64,000 nt of DNA, from assembly GCF_902459465.1 (NCBI RefSeq), contig NC_047062.1, positions 23,069,919-23,133,918 on the forward strand. Direction: 5' to 3'. The notes under the pieces were generated by a model. That model had not been told where the DNA came from. It ran no database searches and saw nothing but the letters and a program-made list of their open reading frames with translations. Source of the stretch: Asterias rubens (lineage: Eukaryota; Echinodermata; Asteroidea; Forcipulatida; Asteriidae). Both the position numbers and the translations under genes were made by a program. Shown here one piece after another: positions 11,401-57,277 of this stretch (positions are counted from its first letter, which is position 1; each line of letters begins with the position of its first letter).

Positions 11401-14400
11401 CAGTTCAAATCCTATATTTAGCAGCGGGTTAACACAAAGATTTAATAGATGGAAATATAGATATTGACAATTGACATAGTTCACAATGACGTCCTTCATG
11501 ATGTATACATAACTTATGATAAATTGAAGTTTGTTAGATGTTGTCTTGTGTAGAACTTCAAACTAAAATGGCACAATGTTAAAAGAATAAGCAGTCAAGT
11601 GTGTGGTACGTTTTTTAAAGGCACTGGACACGTTTGGTTATTACTCAAACTTAGTTGGTAACGAGCAATGAAGAGTTGTTTATAGTATAACACATTGTAA
11701 GAAACAAGTCCCTCTGAAGTAACTTTTGAGAAAGGGGTAATTTCTCTCTAAAATATTTGAATCTGAGAAAGACTTCATGCATCTGAAGCACACAAATTTG
11801 TGCAACAAGAACGTTGTTTCTTTCATTATTCTCTTTCGACTTTGATGACCAATTAAGTAACAATTTTCACAGATTTGTTTTTGTACGTACATATGTTGGG
11901 ATACACCAAGTGAGAGTACATGCCTTTGGCAATTACCAAAGGTGTTCAGTGCCTTTACAAGTGATTCTTCGCATGGATTGCTTTACCTTGACAAGTCCTG
12001 GATACTCTCGACTTGGAAAGGCTACAAGTCGTGAATAGCTTTCAATATCAAGCTCAGAAGCATACCTTAAAAAAGGCATGTTTTTCAAAGAACCTGGTTC
12101 TTTCTCCCTGAAATAACACACATTTACTCTCCAAGTCTGTCAGGAATAAAAACAACTCTATAAGATTATACAAGTAACTATACAACATTCGGGGGTTCGC
12201 CCTGGTGTTCCTGGTTGTGGCTGCTTAATGCGCCGTAGCACCTTGTAAACCCTTATAAGGTGCTAAGTAATTGGGTCTCAGAATTCATCACTGCAATAAC
12301 CTATCTTTTTGAAAGTTTGTATATACTCAGCGCCTTGAGTACCTTGTTTGGTAGATACGTGCGCTATATAAGACTTCGATATTATTCTCTGAAGTTTCAT
12401 TCATTATAGTTTTCATCGAGTAATAGACATCTCAATTCATACTAAGAACAATTTTAAATAATATTAAAACAATTCTATTTTTCATATTTGCCAGTTAAAG
12501 TAGTCTCCTTTTAAGCTGATTTTAGGAAAAGTTGGAACTAAGCTTTTGAGTAGTGTTGATTCTGAAAAGAACCAGTGGTTGACAAGACTGCATAGAGACA
12601 CACGCAATGTTGTAAAATTAACGCTGTACATGTCTGTCGAAAATGAAACTAAACGGTGTAAGATTTATGAACTAACAAAATGGTCGAACGCCGGGCCCCG
12701 TAACTAGGCCAGTGCGACCACAGTTCTCATATATAACTCTATGAGAAAAGACAAATAATCTGTGGAAGTGTCGTGGCCGAGCATTTAAGAGCACTGAACT
12801 CAAACTCTGGTGCTTCTGATCAGCAGAGTGTGAGTTCGAGTCCAAGTCAATAATCATTTTGAGTACCACTGCCTTTAAGCGCCTAATAAATGTTATTTAT
12901 TATTATTATTTATCTGTAATACTGTCTACCTTCAGAGGAAGATCCAGCCCTAGGGGTTTCAACAGTTTGGAAGCCCACAGTCCTGCTGTTAACACAACTC
13001 CTTGAGCTTTGAACTGGTGACCATTGCTGGTGTGGACTGTCACTAGTCTACCTGGATCGATTCTCATAACTTTCTCTCCATCAAGAAGAGTTCCTCTGTT
13101 TTTCACAAATTGATTCTGAAATGGAAGAGAAAAGTAATTGCAATAATAGACTTGGTAAAATTTCATAACCGTTATTATTTTTCCAGCTTTATAGAGAAAA
13201 GTTGAAATGTTAGGGATAATTATGTGATAAAGCTTGACAAAATTGTTTACAGTATAAGGAAAAAATTTAAAGTAACAGTGTTATAATTGTAATAAAAATA
13301 CATAAACGAATAGGAAAATTAACATGCTGATAAAAAAAATTAAATTATAAAGGAACAGATAAACTTCTTACACTGCTACTCCATACCCTTGATTTATAAT
13401 TTCTGAACTAGAAAAGTTTACAACAAACACACTACCTGCAGGCCCTGCACAGCCTTATGTGCATCTATTATCCGTAAATCATGTCTGAAAGCACAACATC
13501 CGGGGAAGTTCAATTCTGTGTAGTTTTCTCTGAATTGATCTTGGCTGAACTCCGTACAAGGGTAACCAGCCAGTTTGGCGCCGTTAAGGGTAGAAGTATA
13601 CAATTTGTTCCGTGAAGTAGTAACGATTAAGCAAGGAGCCTCACTGTAAGCATAGAGAGAAAATACAACAGGGACATGTTTCAAAATAACAGAACATTTG
13701 TAATAAATGATGTTATGACTCCATGATGTATTTACTGCAACGTTTAATCCTCCATCCTCCAGTGATGAGGGATTGTATAACTCAGTGTATTGTTAGCAAG
13801 CCTGGAATTACACGCAGGCCCTGGAGGCCATGGCTTCTGTTGCCCCTGGTCCTGGCCTTGGTGCCCTTCAAATGTTTCCCATTGACTTTAAGATATTTTC
13901 AATGGAAGTGCAAATGAAAATGGCCTTGCCCTTTCAACGTGTTCATAACTGAAATTCTAGGCCTGTGTTAGCTTAAGTTGAATACCGGGGCCAATTTTAT
14001 ACTGACTCTATTAACTAAAAGCTGCCTATTTTTGGTTGGCGATGCTGCATACTCTTAAGGAGTAAAAATGGTTTCACGAATGCTCAAGGCCCAATGAACA
14101 ACAGTAGTACTAGGCACTTGGTTACAATGGGTGCATTCGATTAGCTTCCCCAGGTCGACCCAGGTTCGAATAGCTTTGACATCGTTCCAGGGCCTCACCT
14201 TGGTCAGCCCCTAGTGCCCTGCTTGTGGAACGGTCACTTGGGGCTGGTTGAGGTGGATGACATCACCAAGAGAGGGCGAGTGATCGTTCAATTGGCTCTT
14301 GTCAGAGGCACATCCGAATGAGCACCGCGGGGTCGACACGGGGAAGCTAATCGGACGCACCCCATGTGTGTATTAGTATCTAATGATTCATAATTGAGTT

Positions 14401-16024
14401 TCATAATTCTTAATTCATAGATTACAAGAAATTTGGAAATGCTTCATTCTTATAGAGACATTGCATTAGTTGCTACAGCTGAGATCAAATAATGAAAGCA
14501 TGCACACAACTCTCAGCCAATAATATGATAGGTCTTCATTAACCTCAGTGACAGCACCGTTTGGGTTGTAAGGTCATAATAGATTCACTGCACAACGCAG
14601 AGTGCGCATACATGCGAGTCTCCTGTTCGTCATTTTTGGGGTCCAAATGTGTACAAAAGGATGGTACACGTTGGTGTGCAAACACGAGTACCAACTTTTT
14701 GTACACGTTTTGACCTCCCAAATGCCGGACAGGAGATGTGCATGTATGCGTGCTGTGTGTTGTGCAATGGGCGTATATGCAAGGGGTGTGTTTCTAAATT
14801 CTGGTTAAAAACAGAAACTATCATTAAACAAGTTTATAACAAGGGGTGCACTACACTATAAAGTATAATTGATAAAATAAAAATGTTAACAAAAATATTT
14901 TGTCACAAAACCCAACTGAGTCAAGGTTGTAGACAATTCTTTTTCTAGCTGAGACCACATCTGATGCTGTTCGGGCATTGCAGCTTGAAGCCTTGGGTCT
15001 GTATACGGGTAGCAGATGATACGCACTGCACCATGTGAACTGCCTCGACTATGGGGTAATGTAAACTGAAAATTAAATACATCAAACATAATATATTTTG
15101 ACAAGGTATATTTGCATATTCATGAGATATATTTTAAATGTAAATATTATTGACGTAATGTCGTACATTTTTGCATCGGTTTTGTTATTGGACCACCATT
15201 GCACCTCGTCTATGGAATTCATTACCACTTCACCATAGGACACAGATTAATTCTTCAATCATCAAAGAACAGTCCTAGACTCATCTCCTTTAATGGGCAT
15301 TTTAAACCCTGGGCTTTTGTCTTTGAGAAACGGCGCTCTTGAATGTGATTTTTTGTCAGATATTGTGCGCTATACTATTATAGACTAGAGCAAGGACCAC
15401 ATAGAGTGATAAAATAATGTGATGCTAACAAAGAGGCATAAATGATTATTAAAGCCATTATACACTTTCGGTAAACAGTATTGTCCAAGTCCCACACTTC
15501 GTGTATCACAACTTATATATAAAATAACAAACCTGTGAAAATTTAGGTTCAATCGGTCATCGGAGTCCGGAGAAAATAACAGGAAAACCCACTCGTGTTT
15601 CCGCGCATTTCGCCGTGTCATGACATGTGTTTAAAATAAATCAGTAATTCTCGCTAACGAGAATTTATATTGTTTTAATGTTTTCTCAAAAAGTAAAGCA
15701 TTTCATGGAACAATATTTCAAGAGAAGTCTTTCACCATTACCTTCTGTAAACCCTGTAAATTATTTGTAAATCTGTGAACTTTTATTTATTTTTTCTGTA
15801 CCGAAAGTGTATAATGATTATTATTAAGGCAATGGTTATTTAACAGAAAACCAACCATTTTGTTCACTTATAAAGTTATTATACTTGTAAAATATTATCC
15901 ATTTAATTCACTGACTTACCTGGTCCAAAAGTAACACTTTATACCCATCTTTTGAAAGCTGGTAAGCCGAGCTGGACCCCAAAACACCAGCACCTATTAC
16001 AATGCAGTCGTATATGTCTGCCAT
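8451..16024 (-). CDS. PIPOX: peroxisomal sarcosine/pipecolate oxidase, 8 exons, complete
   Basis: FAD-dependent amine oxidase of the monomeric sarcosine oxidase family, which oxidises sarcosine or L-pipecolate in peroxisomes. Exons in transcript order: 15920-16024, 14907-15065, 13436-13639, 12930-13115, 11987-12136, 10678-10836, 9384-9459, 8451-8581. They join in phase to 389 codons, close to the length of about 390 usual for vertebrate PIPOX. Visible landmarks: the dinucleotide-binding loop GAGVLG at residues 11-16, the family motif HSRGSSHG at 40-47, a CMYT motif whose Cys318 matches the covalent flavin-attachment cysteine of the family, NETPIIGSHP, and a C-terminal SKL peroxisomal targeting signal. 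The ATG at 16024 puts the nucleotide-binding loop at the usual place. The exon 2 donor (TTT/GTGACA) and exon 3 acceptor are the weakest junctions; they were chosen because they keep phase 0. The exact substrate cannot be told from sequence. Confidence 0.93.
8690..8855 (-). pseudogene. LINE reverse-transcriptase C-terminal relic in PIPOX intron 7
   Basis: The minus frame reads FYSIPEDLIQTQAITLFQQK followed by LKTHLF. This matches the C-terminal signature common to CR1/L2/jockey-type non-LTR retrotransposons (short proline-containing motif, then LKTHLF). Truncated at both ends. Confidence 0.5.
9615..9652. repeat. (ATT)n microsatellite
   Basis: About a dozen ATT/TTA units in intron 7 of the oxidase gene. 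Confidence 0.9.
9742..9913. mobile_element. MITE-like element, ends AAGCCCGGTTCATAC
   Basis: Begins AAGCCCGGTTCATACC and ends with the near complement AAACCCGGCTTTA. A related element with TTAA ends is at 37678-37823. No coding frame. Confidence 0.6.
10195..10385. repeat. dispersed repeat with GGGCCCAAT ends
   Basis: Begins GGGCCCAATGTAATAAAGCT and ends AGGCTTTATGAAATTGGACC, containing AAGCAGAAAATACTGC. Related copies lie near 17915-18090, 22165-22395, 29795-29950, 31060-31215, 51280-51520 and 57050-57200. Inverted terminal sequences suggest a MITE. Confidence 0.5.
11320..11400 (-). repeat. tRNA-like repeat
   Basis: Contains GGGATTCGAACCCACA (complement of a box-B core) and CTAGACCACCAAGA. 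Similar blocks at 16455-16500 and 25160-25230. Arms do not make a full tRNA acceptor stem, so this is a tRNA-derived repeat and not a tRNA gene. Confidence 0.5.
11615..11957 (-). mobile_element. MITE family TTAA-1, diverged subfamily
   Basis: Starts TTAAAGGCACTGGACACG and ends AAAGGTGTTCAGTGCCTTTA; the interior has TACACCAAGTGAGAG. Located in oxidase intron 5, close to exon 5. Confidence 0.75.
12195..12385 (+). mobile_element. tRNA-derived SINE, 5'-truncated
   Basis: Holds the SINE body and tail: GTGTTCCTGG, CCTTGTAAACCCTTATAAGG, then a tail ending GTGCGCTATATAAGAC. The tRNA-like head is missing. Confidence 0.75.
12765..12855 (+). mobile_element. tRNA-derived SINE head fragment
   Basis: TGTCGTGGCCGAGCATTTAA (box A) followed by GAGTTCGAGTCC (box B), then truncated. 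Confidence 0.75.
14127..14364. mobile_element. MITE with ends ATGGGTGCATTCGATTAGC
   Basis: Inverted ends GGGTGCATTCGATTAGCTTC and GAAGCTAATCGGACGCACCC with a GGTCGACC box inside. A second copy is at 40524-40780. Non-coding; perhaps hAT-related. Confidence 0.75.
15449..15822 (+). mobile_element. MITE family TTAA-2 copy
   Basis: About 375 bp with ends AGCCATTATACACTTTCGG and complement. Interior markers: ACACTTCGTGTATCACAAC, GTTTCCGCG, TGTCATGACATGTG, CTCGCTAACGAG. Four other copies in the window (20857, 38478, 42226, 47322). Confidence 0.8.
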
Positions 16025-17235
16025 TATGATAATGAACATATATGTTTACAGCGACTTCACTTAAACACACCTAAATGTCCCATTAGTAGACCTTAACCCG
16101 ACCTGCTTACAGTGCAAATAATATTACATGCACATCTGACCATTTCACTTACTGACTCAGCTAAGCTGAATAACCAGTGACACATATCCATTCACCCTTA
16201 GCCTGTGTTTGTGTGAGTATGTACATGTACAAGTACAAACAGGTTGTCAAGCATGAAGGGTCAAGGTTCTATGGGTGGACAGGAAGATCTACATGTATAC
16301 AATCAGTTTGATATTAATAGATGATGAATTTGCAACAGGGATAAAGAATAATAGTTTGGGTTTGACCCTGACACAGATGTGTTTGTTATTGTTAGCACTG
16401 TATACTACTCAAGCACTCTTCAGATAAATAAAACACAGGCATATTTTTCGTGGGGGGATTCAAACCAGTGTCTTACCAACTACACCAGTGAGATTGCGGT
16501 TTGAATCCTATATTTCAGATGTTAAGTTTATTTAATTACACCAATTACCTATATTTTACTCTCATCTGTGTTTATTGTGAATCTCAACTTTTTGATTGTC
16601 CATTCTAATCATAATCAAGTTAACTTTCAAAATACAAAGAAAATCAAAATCAATCAATAATTTGATAAACCTACCACAGTTTGCACAATTGAATAAAATT
16701 ACAAATCCTGAAAGTTTGACAAACTTTGACATTATGCTTAAAAACATAACATAAAAACATTTGGCACTGAATCAAAATATAGAAATAAGTACAGACCCCC
16801 AAAAAGGTGTACTGCGAATTATGGCATACTGCAGTAGTGTGGCAATCAATATGAATTACAAATCAAATCCATTTGTACATCATGTTATAAACTTTATGCT
16901 TTAATAAAACCTTTTGCTGATAAAACCATTTGTACATCATCATATAAACTTTAAATTATAATAAAACATTTTAACTATTTTTTATACTATTCATTTAATT
17001 AATATATAGCTATTCAATAAGTATCAAATTGCGCATTCGAAAAATTTCAGTAAAAAATCATTCTTATTCATATATGTATGAGGTTATAAAATATCAGCAA
17101 TTATTCACATAAATCTGGCATATCTTGAAATCGCCCCTGAATAGTTGTATCATTCATACAACAATGCACTGGGCCATAATGTGCTTCTCTGCATCCAGGT
17201 GTATAGTTACCTGTATGTGCTTGATTAAACCCCGT
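16025..17235. other. upstream region of the oxidase gene, no clear promoter motif
   Basis: AT-rich. Includes a tRNA-like repeat fragment near 16455-16500. I could not identify a TATA box or CpG island with confidence. Confidence 0.4.
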
Positions 17236-17770
17236 AACATCTCCAAACTGGAGAGGTTTACAACTAGTGGTTTAAACCTGCGCCGAGGCCTGGACTTGAT
17301 CATTTTACTGAGACGAAGTCGAGGTAAATTATCAAGAACCAGGCCTTGGCGGGTTTAAACCACTAGTTGAAAACCGATTCAACACACTTTGATTCCCATT
17401 CATAATTACCTTTTCGGTCAAAAAACATCAACACTTTTTGGTCAAAAGGTAAAATAAATGCAAAAGTTATAATTCTTCAATGATTTCTTTCAACACAACA
17501 CCCTCCAGCTTTGAAATGGTAAGGCCCTCGGGTAAACAACTCCTTATAAGGAGATTGCTGTGAGCGTCGCGCGTATCGCGTGATGTTGCACAACTGTTTC
17601 AGCTGGTGCTCTCAACCAATAGGAATGAAGAAACTGTCTTATATGCACAGGTGCAAGCTCGCGTGTCACGCCCATGTTATAACACTTTTTACTGGTGTTA
17701 TATCATCCGTTCAAACAACACCTCTAGATACCCCTCAACCAATCAGAATAGATAAACTGTCTTAGGTATT
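17236..17770. repeat. dispersed repeat with internal hairpin, copy A
   Basis: Contains AACTAGTGGTTTAAACC and its complement around GAGACGAAGTCGAGGTAAAT, then a region ending in AACTGTCTTAGGTATTTATGAAT. A related copy lies at about 24425-24890 and a partial one at 24115-24410. Unknown class. Confidence 0.6.
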
Positions 17771-18179
17771 TATGAATGCATCTTCAAAGGTTGGTGCATA
17801 ACCTCTAGGCAAACGACATGCTTAATTTTCAAAACAGCACCAGAAAAAGAGGCCGACCACCTCAGACATGGGTCGACAATGTGAAGGAATGAACAGGACT
17901 GAACTGGGCCAAAGTATATAGAGCTGCTTGAGCACAACAAGTAGATAAGCACAACAAAATTATGCTTAACAGAATAAGGTTACCGGCCAAACAACCATTC
18001 CACATGTGCAAATTGTGATTAGTATCCTGCTCATTTCTGCTTAGCAGACAATTGTTAAGGAATGTTTTCTGCTTAAGCAGCTCTTGGGCAAAGGAGAAAT
18101 TACTAAGGATCGCTGACGATCGAGAGTTGTGGAGGAAGTGTGTTGTTGCTGCCATCTCTTTGCCCCAACAGCCTAACAG

Positions 18180-18560
18180 CTCTGGGTTATAGTAGAGTAG
18201 AGTAGAGTAGCAGCTAGTTTGCGAGACTTCTTCACCACAAGGGAGACGGCATCATAGCTTCAAACGGACTATGTACTGGTAGTCACGGATTTCAAAAAGT
18301 GAAGAGAAATAATCTGGAGCCATGTGATCTTAATGAGTTATGGCATGGACCAGTGTGCGGAACTCGTTTCATTGGGCTAGAGACGCCATCTGGAAGTTTA
18401 GCCTAGCACATCTGTTTTGAAGTCGTTGGAGGCAAGCTATGTATTTCTTTGAGACACCATTCAGCAAACAACAGCAGTAGTCCAGCTTGGATAGGATCAG
18501 GGCACGGACTGCATTGTGGCACGCATCACAGTCAAGATTAATAGAGTACAGTAGAGAAGT
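18180..18560 (-). pseudogene. LINE reverse-transcriptase relic downstream of the SUR-like gene
   Basis: Minus strand encodes VRALILSKLDYCCCLLNG then ACLQRLQNRCARL, the well-known segment of CR1/L2-type reverse transcriptases, followed by a stop and, in another frame, APDYFSSLFEIRDYQ. It is broken by stops and frameshifts. An (AGAGT)n run lies at 18184-18208. Confidence 0.85.
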
Positions 18561-18656
18561 TGAAATTTGTGTCTGACCTTCCGGCTTCAGTTGCTCCTAA
18601 TCCTGGACGGATGATAACGATGATCTTTCTTGATCGGGATTGAGGGCGTCTGTCCG

Positions 18657-53578
<34,922 letters not shown>

Positions 53579-55107
53579 CAGTAGATACTATCTCACAGCC
53601 TTATGAAAGTAGGATTTTTTTTTTTTTCGAGACTTTGTTGAGAATGAAACATACGGTGAAAAAATCATGCCAAAAGAAAGACTTCATCGTCACTAAATGT
53701 GATATGTTGTATGTACATACATGTATACGTACGTGTGTTCTGTGTGTACGGCACACAAACGTGATGTAATGTCAGCTGTGAAATTGACCTTCGACCTCGA
53801 ACCAAATCAAGGCCTCCCCTCCCCGTCAAAACCACTCGACCTTGCAAGCAACAATTAAATTTAAATAAGTCAACTGACGAGCAACATTGATGGATCAATA
53901 CACGACTACCCGCATATTATCATATCTGCAACTTGCGGGCCGCAAGCTACAATAACAAGTTTTTTGCTGCCCCTAACACAATTGGGTTTCAGTTTTGAGG
54001 TTGCAAAACTGTTCCCAATCCCCCACCCCAATGTTCGAAGCTAAGCCCCGCCCACCCCAATGTTCCCAAACCCTGCCCACCCCAATGTTCCCTAACCCGG
54101 CCCTTCCCAATCCAAATTAAAAATCAGAAAAATGATTGGGGAAGGGGTGGGGTTGTCAGGGAAGAAATTTATTTTTTACCTATTCTCTTACAAAACTAAA
54201 AACACTTGCATCTGTCCCCCCAAAATAAACAAATAAATAAACAAATGAACAAACACCCCAAACATAAACAACAACAAAAACGACTGGGATGTGATATGCG
54301 ACTGGGTTCTTTTTTTTTGGGGGGGGGGGGGGAGGAGGTAGACATATGGAAAACACTACGAACTCCCAATAATAATACAAAATCCACAAACAATTTGTTG
54401 TTTTCTTTTCAAATTTAAGTGATCTAGTGGTGTACTGTACATCACATTTTATTGACAATGATACAAGTCTTATAAGTTTGGCAAATGAATAAATTGATAT
54501 TTACAAAATATAAAACTAAAGCTAAAATAATCAAAACAACTTTTAAATGTCCATATCCAATGACCAATGCAAGGACAAACATAACAAAACAAAAAAGCAA
54601 GCCTACAAAACTGCAATAAAAATTATCAACGTACATTTAATAGTAATAGCCAAATATAAAAGCAAAATTAAGCATTATTATAAACATTTTGTCTAATCAC
54701 CATCAATATTTAAAGACAATGGCTCTTTGATAAATCAATATTACAGTTCACTTAATTACATAATTGTTTACATATGAAATGATTTACATATAATGTATAC
54801 TCAATTACCATTTTATGCACAATATATTTGTTTGAGTAAATAAAGTTCATGCAAATTGAATGTCTTCAGATTCATTCAATGAAACAAAAAAAGACCTTTT
54901 ACAATCAGCGCCAAATTGTCACAGAATTTTAATCATGCAATAGGCTAGAAGGCAATATTCACAAACACATGTTACACCATGGATAATTTGAAATTTGCAG
55001 TATAGTTAATAAAATGCTTGGGGGATTTTTAACCATTAAATTAATAGGAAAACAATATTGTTTAATAAGCATGTCACTAATCCATTACAACAAATTATCT
55101 CAAGATT
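53579..55107. other. upstream region of the SUR-like gene
   Basis: No gene seen. Contains a T run at about 53610, a short C-rich tandem (CACCCCAATGTTCCC) at 54010-54115, and a G run at 54318-54331. The rest is AT-rich. I could not place a promoter or transcription start with confidence. Confidence 0.45.
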
Positions 55108-55285
55108 GACCAGCTGCCGATTTCAAAAACTCTTCCTAAGTTAGGATTAATCTTAGCCCAGTACTTAAAAGTTCCATAACCATAGATGTTAGGACAAATT
55201 TAACCCATCCTAAGTTAGGACGGGTAACTCGTCCTAACTCTAGATAGGATTAATCCCAACATTTTGTGAAATCGGCTGCTGGGCC
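55108..55285. mobile_element. palindromic repeat, TAGGATTAATCC family
   Basis: CAGCTGCCGATTTCAAAAAC on the left and GTGAAATCGGCTGCTGG on the right, with TTAGGATTAATCTTAG and CTAGATAGGATTAATCC inside. This is a complete relative of the palindrome shared by 34029 and 35620. Confidence 0.7.
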
Positions 55286-55509
55286 TAATTTCACAGCGCT
55301 GTTAACAGTAAGCAAATTTTCGTGCTTACTCTAGGAGAACTATTTGCTAAGGTGTAAGCGAATTTCACAGGTTAGCAAGAAAAAGTACACTTCAAATTGG
55401 CTTCAAATGTTACTGGGGCTGAATGGTGAGCAGGACAACCATAACTCACATTGTGGCTGTGCTGAATAAACTGAAAAACATAGGAATGCAGTTGCAATGA
55501 AACCATCAC

Positions 55510-55979
55510 TTAAAGACACTGGACAAATTTGGTAATTGTCAAAGACCAGTCTTCTCACTTATAAATAAAAAAATTGAACTCAATAGGCGACTTTCCAACG
55601 CTAGGTGGCAGCAGACATACCGGGTAAATTTCCATTGTTTACGTAGTTCTGAACATGCGCATAATTCTGAGAACAATGGATTTACCCGGTAAGTCTGCTG
55701 CCCTCTATCGTCCCAGAAAGTCTCCCATTGGTCGTCAAAGTTGCGAGATAATGATGGACGCCCTTATAATACGAAATTGTGTGCTTTCAGATACTTGACT
55801 TTGCGACCTCAAAATAATTTAGTAAAAAATTACTTCTTTCTCAAAAACTATGTTAATTCAGAGGAAGCCGTTTCTTACAATGTTTTATATAATCAACCAC
55901 CCTCCATTACTCGTTACCAAGTAAGATTTTATGACAACAATTATTTTGAGCAATTACCAATAGTATCCTCTGCCTTTAA
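55510..55979 (+). mobile_element. MITE family TTAA-1 with another MITE inside
   Basis: Ends CTTAAAGACACTGGAC and GTATCCTCTGCCTTTAATG with TTAA. The element is interrupted at about 55588-55732. Confidence 0.75.
55588..55732. mobile_element. palindromic MITE, GGTGGCAGCAGAC family, nested
   Basis: GCGACTTTCCAACGCTAGGT at the left and GTCCCAGAAAGTCTCCC at the right; CAATGGATTTACCCGGTAAG inside. Confidence 0.75.
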
Positions 55980-57277
55980 TGTTGAGTGATCCATTAATAA
56001 AGTACAGTGACATGACACGGTGGAAACAAGTGAGCATCTGGAGCACTTCTTCGCATAATTAAATTTCAATGCATAAATATGAGCGTGACTGCTCTATATG
56101 CCCTGTAGCTGCCATAAATGGATTGTACGATAATACGCAGCGTGTCACTCGAATAAAATTTTCAAGAAAAAAAGAGGAGTAAAAATATAAAAAATAAATT
56201 ATTACTGAACAAAAAAGAACCCTTTCATAGCTTTTTAGATTTTGAAATGTCAAGTTTACCTCAACAATGTATTATTTATATATAAAAAAACAATGGTACC
56301 CATTTTTGAGGGACATTTCATTACAAAGCCAATACCTCTTACAAATGTGTTTACAATAATTAAAATAATTTAATAAAGCTGTTTTTGTTTATTAATGTCT
56401 GTCTAAAATCATCACAATTATCAAGGGCAAGGATAAATCACACACACATTTAATGATAATTTTTCTTAACGAATATTTCCGTTATCTGTTTTCTTTGATT
56501 TGATATAGTTTATATAGAAATAAATTTACAATGATTTTTAGAAATTCTTATCAATGTTCTACACAAGACACTTAGTTGAAGCATTATACATCTTTCACTT
56601 TTTGGGGGGACGTAAAAACAAATCACACAATTTATCTTCAGGAAAATTTTTTTAAAACTTAACAGAAGAAAGAAATAAAACCATGAGAAAGAAAAGCAAT
56701 TTTTTTTATCTTAAAATAAACAAAGGTTAAAAAGAAAAAAAAAGAAAGAAAATAATATGGATATGACGAGTATTACTGCTACGAGTAAAAAGCACTTTTA
56801 GTTTGCTAAAATCTGTGCATTTTGGTATTAGTGTTTTCCATTGGTGAGCAAGGGGATTTTACCATAATGTCTGTTCCTACTTTGTGGATATCTTGGTTAC
56901 ACAGCTAGCATAGAAAATGTGAGTAGAATTCAGAGATTTTAATTAGTGGGCCACTCACGTACCCTTGAGACGATGTCAAGCTTAGATAAAGAGTGAAGAT
57001 GCTTTGTGACATCGAACCCTGACAGTGCTAATAAATAGAGTTTAGAACAGGGCTCATTTTCATAGAACTGCTTAAGCACAAAAAGAAGCTAAGCACAACA
57101 AGCTTACCAGATTAAGGTTACCAGCCTGCTCATTTGTGCTTAGCAGAACATTGTTAAGCGATACTTTCTGCTTAAGCACCTCTACAAAAATGGGCCCATA
57201 TATTAAACATGAGTACTCTACAATAGTTGTTTAAAAAAGTATTGGGATTGGGGGGAAGCTTGTTTTCCGGCGAAAAA
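55980..57277. other. AT-rich spacer, possible HEATR5 3' untranslated region
   Basis: Low-complexity A/T runs (56640-56760) and a GGGCCC-type repeat at 57050-57200. It lies directly downstream of the HEATR5 stop, so part may be 3' UTR, but no polyadenylation site was assigned. Confidence 0.4.

Noticed and set aside
13436..13643. Alternative oxidase exon 3 acceptor four bases upstream (TTACAG/TGAGG)
   Set aside because: It would need a phase-2 donor in exon 2, and none in the right place gives a family-like join; the chosen acceptor keeps phase 0 and gives 389 residues.
54196..54458. Proline/lysine and leucine-rich frames around the G run
   Set aside because: Low-complexity translation of homopolymer and AT-rich sequence.
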